From positions 1,798,001 through 1,862,000 of the forward strand of contig JAUCEF010000005.1 of the NCBI GenBank assembly GCA_033558025.1: a stretch of DNA of 64,000 nucleotides, given 5' to 3'. This DNA is from Phytophthora sp. 'mugwort'. Taxonomy: Eukaryota > Oomycota > Peronosporomycetes > Peronosporales > Peronosporaceae. Shown piece after piece: positions 60,523 to 64,000 of this stretch. Below the pieces are notes generated by a model that was given only the letters and a program-made list of their open reading frames with translations, was not told the origin of the DNA and searched no databases. The position numbers and the translations under genes were made by a program. Each line of letters opens with the position of its first letter. The stretch's first letter is position 1.

Positions 60523-60989
60523 GGCAAGAGCATACCACACACAACCAAAGCAAAAACTCACACAAAACCGAAGCAATGCACACACGCTGGCTCCACCACG
60601 CGCTTCTCCCCATTATTGCGCTGCTCTACAGCCTCCACTTCATCCTGCCATCCGCTTTCTTCTCCATCCAAACTTACATCCGCTCAAACATATCGCCTTA
60701 TACGATGCCTTTCGCAGTCCACAGCGATCGATTCGCGCGTCGACAAGCCCCGCCAGATCCACTGCCACCTAGCGCAAGCGTCAGTGACCGTCTACACAAC
60801 CGTAAACAAAAGCGAGGCTCAAACCACCCGTTCGGCATTGAGCCGTCGAGGCACACCCAGTCGAGTCCGTTTGAAGGTGTGTCGCGACTTTGGATTGGCT
60901 GGTATGCGTCGCCGAACCACAGTATGCCCCGCATCAGGCTGAAGAAGACGCAAAAGCCGGCGCGCTCGAGGAATGAGAAGAGAGCAAAA

Positions 60990-61062
60990 TGGTCATACAG
61001 GGGCTCGAACCCTGGACCGCAGCGTTATTAGCACTGTGCTCTACCGACTGAGCTATACGACC
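60990..61062 (-). tRNA. tRNA-Ile-AAT: tRNA-Ile(AAU) copy 113
   Basis: 3' site G; tract GC; CT class A. Confidence 0.97.
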
Positions 61063-61529
61063 GGCAAGAGCATACCACACACAACCAAAGCAAAAATTCA
61101 CACAAAACCGAAGCAATGCACACACGCTGGCTCCACCACGCGCTTCTCCCCATTATTGCGCTGCTCTACAGCCTCCACTTCATCCTGCCATCCGCTTTCT
61201 TCTCCATCCAAACTTACATCCGCTCAAACATATCGCCTTATACGATGCCTTTCGCAGTCCACAGCGATCGATTCGCGCGTCGACAAGCCCCGCCAGATCC
61301 ACTGCCACCTAGCGCAAGCGTCAGTGACCGTCTACACAACCGTAAACAAAAGCGAGGCTCAAACCACCCGTTCGGCATTGAGCCGTCGAGGCACACCCAG
61401 TCGAGTCCGTTTGAAGGTGTGTCGCGACTTTGGATTGGCTGGTATGCGTCGCCGAACCACAGTATGCCCCGCATCAGGCTGAAGAAGACGCAAAAGCCGG
61501 CGCGCTCGAGGAATGAGAAGAGAGCAAAA

Positions 61530-61602
61530 TGGTCATACAGGGGCTCGAACCCTGGACCGCAGCGTTATTAGCACTGTGCTCTACCGACTGAGCTATACGA
61601 CC
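61530..61602 (-). tRNA. tRNA-Ile-AAT: tRNA-Ile(AAU) copy 114
   Basis: 3' site G; tract GC; CT class A. Confidence 0.97.
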
Positions 61603-62069
61603 GGCAAGAGCATACCACACACAACCAAAGCAAAAATTCACACAAAACCGAAGCAATGCACACACGCTGGCTCCACCACGCGCTTCTCCCCATTATTGCG
61701 CTGCTCTACAGCCTCCACTTCATCCTGCCATCCGCTTTCTTCTCCATCCAAACTTACATCCGCTCAAACATATCGCCTTATACGATGCCTTTCGCAGTCC
61801 ACAGCGATCGATTCGCGCGTCGACAAGCCCCGCCAGATCCACTGCCACCTAGCGCAAGCGTCAGTGACCGTCTACACAACCGTAAACAAAAGCGAGGCTC
61901 AAACCACCCGTTCGGCATTGAGCCGTCGAGGCACACCCAGTCGAGTCCGTTTGAAGGTGTGTCGCGACTTTGGATTGGCTGGTATGCGTCGCCGAACCAC
62001 AGTATGCCCCGCATCAGGCTGAAGAAGACGCAAAAGCCGGCGCGCTCGAGGAATGAGAAGAGAGCAAAA

Positions 62070-62142
62070 TGGTCATACAGGGGCTCGAACCCTGGACCGC
62101 AGCGTTATTAGCACTGTGCTCTACCGACTGAGCTATACGACC
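62070..62142 (-). tRNA. tRNA-Ile-AAT: tRNA-Ile(AAU) copy 115
   Basis: 3' site G; tract GC; CT class A. Confidence 0.97.
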
Positions 62143-62609
62143 GGCAAGAGCATACCACACACAACCAAAGCAAAAATTCACACAAAACCGAAGCAATGCA
62201 CACACGCTGGCTCCACCACGCGCTTCTCCCCATTATTGCGCTGCTCTACAGCCTCCACTTCATCCTGCCATCCGCTTTCTTCTCCATCCAAACTTACATC
62301 CGCTCAAACATATCGCCTTATACGATGCCTTTCGCAGTCCACAGCGATCGATTCGCGCGTCGACAAGCCCCGCCAGATCCACTGCCACCTAGCGCAAGCG
62401 TCAGTGACCGTCTACACAACCGTAAACAAAAGCGAGGCTCAAACCACCCGTTCGGCATTGAGCCGTCGAGGCACACCCAGTCGAGTCCGTTTGAAGGTGT
62501 GTCGCGACTTTGGATTGGCTGGTATGCGTCGCCGAACCACAGTATGCCCCGCATCAGGCTGAAGAAGACGCAAAAGCCGGCGCGCTCGAGGAATGAGAAG
62601 AGAGCAAAA

Positions 62610-62682
62610 TGGTCATACAGGGGCTCGAACCCTGGACCGCAGCGTTATTAGCACTGTGCTCTACCGACTGAGCTATACGACC
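62610..62682 (-). tRNA. tRNA-Ile-AAT: tRNA-Ile(AAU) copy 116
   Basis: 3' site G; tract GC; CT class A. Confidence 0.97.
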
Positions 62683-63149
62683 GGCAAGAGCATACCACAC
62701 ACAACCAAAGCAAAAATTCACACAAAACCGAAGCAATGCACACACGCTGGCTCCACCACGCGCTTCTCCCCATTATTGCGCTGCTCTACAGCCTCCACTT
62801 CATCCTGCCATCCGCTTTCTTCTCCATCCAAACTTACATCCGCTCAAACATATCGCCTTATACGATGCCTTTCGCAGTCCACAGCGATCGATTCGCGCGT
62901 CGACAAGCCCCGCCAGATCCACTGCCACCTAGCGCAAGCGTCAGTGACCGTCTACACAACCGTAAACAAAAGCGAGGCTCAAACCACCCGTTCGGCATTG
63001 AGCCGTCGAGGCACACCCAGTCGAGTCCGTTTGAAGGTGTGTCGCGACTTTGGATTGGCTGGTATGCGTCGCCGAACCACAGTATGCCCCGCATCAGGCT
63101 GAAGAAGACGCAAAAGCCGGCGCGCTCGAGGAATGAGAAGAGAGCAAAA

Positions 63150-63222
63150 TGGTCATACAGGGGCTCGAACCCTGGACCGCAGCGTTATTAGCACTGTGCT
63201 CTACCGACTGAGCTATACGACC
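63150..63222 (-). tRNA. tRNA-Ile-AAT: tRNA-Ile(AAU) copy 117
   Basis: 3' site G; tract A12 at 63247-63258; private T at 63310; CT class C (546-bp unit). Confidence 0.97.
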
Positions 63223-63695
63223 GGCAAGAGCATACCACACACAACCAAAAAAAAAAAATTCACACAAAACCGAAGCAATGCACACACGCTGGCTCCACCA
63301 CGCGCTTCTTCCCATTATTGCGCTGCTCTACAGCCTCCACTTCATCCTGCCATCCGCTTTCTTCTTCCTCCATCCAAACTTACATCCGCTCAAACATATC
63401 GCCTTATACGATGCCTTTCGCAGTCCACAGCGATCGATTCGCGCGTCGACAAGCCCCGCCAGATCCACTGCCACCTAGCGCAAGCGTCAGTGACCGTCTA
63501 CACAACCGTAAACAAAAGCGAGGCTCAAACCACCCGTTCGGCATTGAGCCGTCGAGGCACACCCAGTCGAGTCCGTTTGAAGGTGTGTCGCGACTTTGGA
63601 TTGGCTGGTATGCGTCGCCGAACCACAGTATGCCCCGCATCAGGCTGAAGAAGACGCAAAAGCCGGCGCGCTCGAGGAATGAGAAGAGAGCAAAA

Positions 63696-63768
63696 TGGTC
63701 ATACAGGGGCTCGAACCCTGGACCGCAGCGTTATTAGCACTGTGCTCTACCGACTGAGCTATACGACC
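63696..63768 (-). tRNA. tRNA-Ile-AAT: tRNA-Ile(AAU) copy 118
   Basis: 3' site G; tract GC; CT class C. The window ends 232 bp into the spacer above this gene. Confidence 0.97.
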
Positions 63769-64000
63769 GGCAAGAGCATACCACACACAACCAAAGCAAA
63801 AATTCACACAAAACCGAAGCAATGCACACACGCTGGCTCCACCACGCGCTTCTCCCCATTATTGCGCTGCTCTACAGCCTCCACTTCATCCTGCCATCCG
63901 CTTTCTTCTTCCTCCATCCAAACTTACATCCGCTCAAACATATCGCCTTATACGATGCCTTTCGCAGTCCACAGCGATCGATTCGCGCGTCGACAAGCCC

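Larger units (their letters stand above)
59910..63149. repeat. Run of seven near-identical units
   Basis: Copies 111-117 lie on G/GC/class A units. The only visible change within the stretch is C at 60557, in the tract of copy 112. The block is bounded on each side by units with a 12-A tract and CT class C (copies 110 and 117). Confidence 0.88.
1..64000 (-). repeat. Tandem array of ~540-bp tRNA-Ile(AAU) units
   Basis: The same unit repeats head to tail without interruption from the first to the last base. Successive tRNA genes are 540 bp apart in most cases. The exceptions are 539 bp (3 intervals, one base lost in the A-rich tract), 544 bp (6 intervals, CT class C) and 546 bp (2 intervals, class C plus a 12-A tract). 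All 118 complete genes lie on the minus strand. Neighbouring units differ by zero to a few bases. No unique sequence, transposon, gene or gap interrupts the array, and both edges fall inside a unit, so the full array is longer than 64 kb. Such homogeneity is typical of tandem families kept alike by unequal crossing-over and gene conversion. A collapsed or artificially extended assembly cannot be excluded from sequence alone, but the ordered mosaic of variants argues against simple duplication by an assembler. Confidence 0.98.

Noticed and set aside
1..64000. CRISPR-like direct repeats
   Set aside because: The period is 540 bp, whole units are repeated with no unique spacers, and there are no cas genes.

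Overview
The whole window is one head-to-tail tandem array of a roughly 540-bp unit. Each unit holds a single tRNA-Ile gene with anticodon AAU on the minus strand. I count 118 complete 73-nt genes plus a 15-nt fragment at position 1. The array runs off both ends of the window, and no other gene is recognisable. The tRNA genes fill about 13 percent of the sequence (118 x 73 nt); the rest is a spacer of about 467 bp repeated each time.

The sequence points to a eukaryotic nuclear genome. The anticodon is A34-A35-U36 (A34 normally becomes inosine in eukaryotes). The CCA end is not encoded. Perfect internal Pol III box A and box B are present, and a TTTT Pol III terminator begins directly after the discriminator base. 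The species cannot be named from this window. Base composition is fairly balanced by eye, unlike the very AT-rich Entamoeba genomes where long tRNA arrays are best known.

Code used in the copy entries (bases on the + strand; numbers relative to the tRNA 5' end). The '3' site' is T or G 31 bases beyond the tRNA 3' end. The 'tract' is the A-rich run at -25 to -34: GC = AAAGCAAAAATT; AC = AAAACAAAAATT; A10 = ten A then TT; A12 = twelve A then TT; ACAAC = AAAACAACAATT; CAT = AAAACATAAATT; A5C = AAAAACAAATT (one base shorter, giving a 539-bp unit). Other upstream sites default to G at -2, C at -9, A at -17 and A at -43, and only departures are listed. 'CT class' is the allele of a pyrimidine-rich site in the spacer on the high-coordinate side: A = CTTCTCCATCC, B = CTTCTTCCTCC followed by AAAC, C = CTTCTTCCTCCATCC (4 bp longer).

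Layout. From 1 to about 24.2 kb the 3' site is mostly G and nearly all CT sites are class A. This part contains a 4-unit higher-order repeat (3.2-11.3 kb), a block with 539-bp units (12.4-17.2 kb) and a 2-unit higher-order repeat (21.0-24.2 kb). From 24.2 to 59.4 kb the 3' site is mostly T. CT class B occurs only within 25.3-48.0 kb, where a 4-unit module recurs three times (37.2-44.8 kb). From 59.9 kb onward the 3' site returns to G, with a run of near-identical units. Unit lengths are 539, 540, 544 or 546 bp.

The tRNA body is unchanged in every copy, apart from one discriminator change at 28572. Spacer variation is concentrated just upstream of the tRNA. The pattern fits repeated unequal exchange and gene conversion. 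Whether all copies are transcribed, or the array has a structural chromosomal role, cannot be told from sequence alone.
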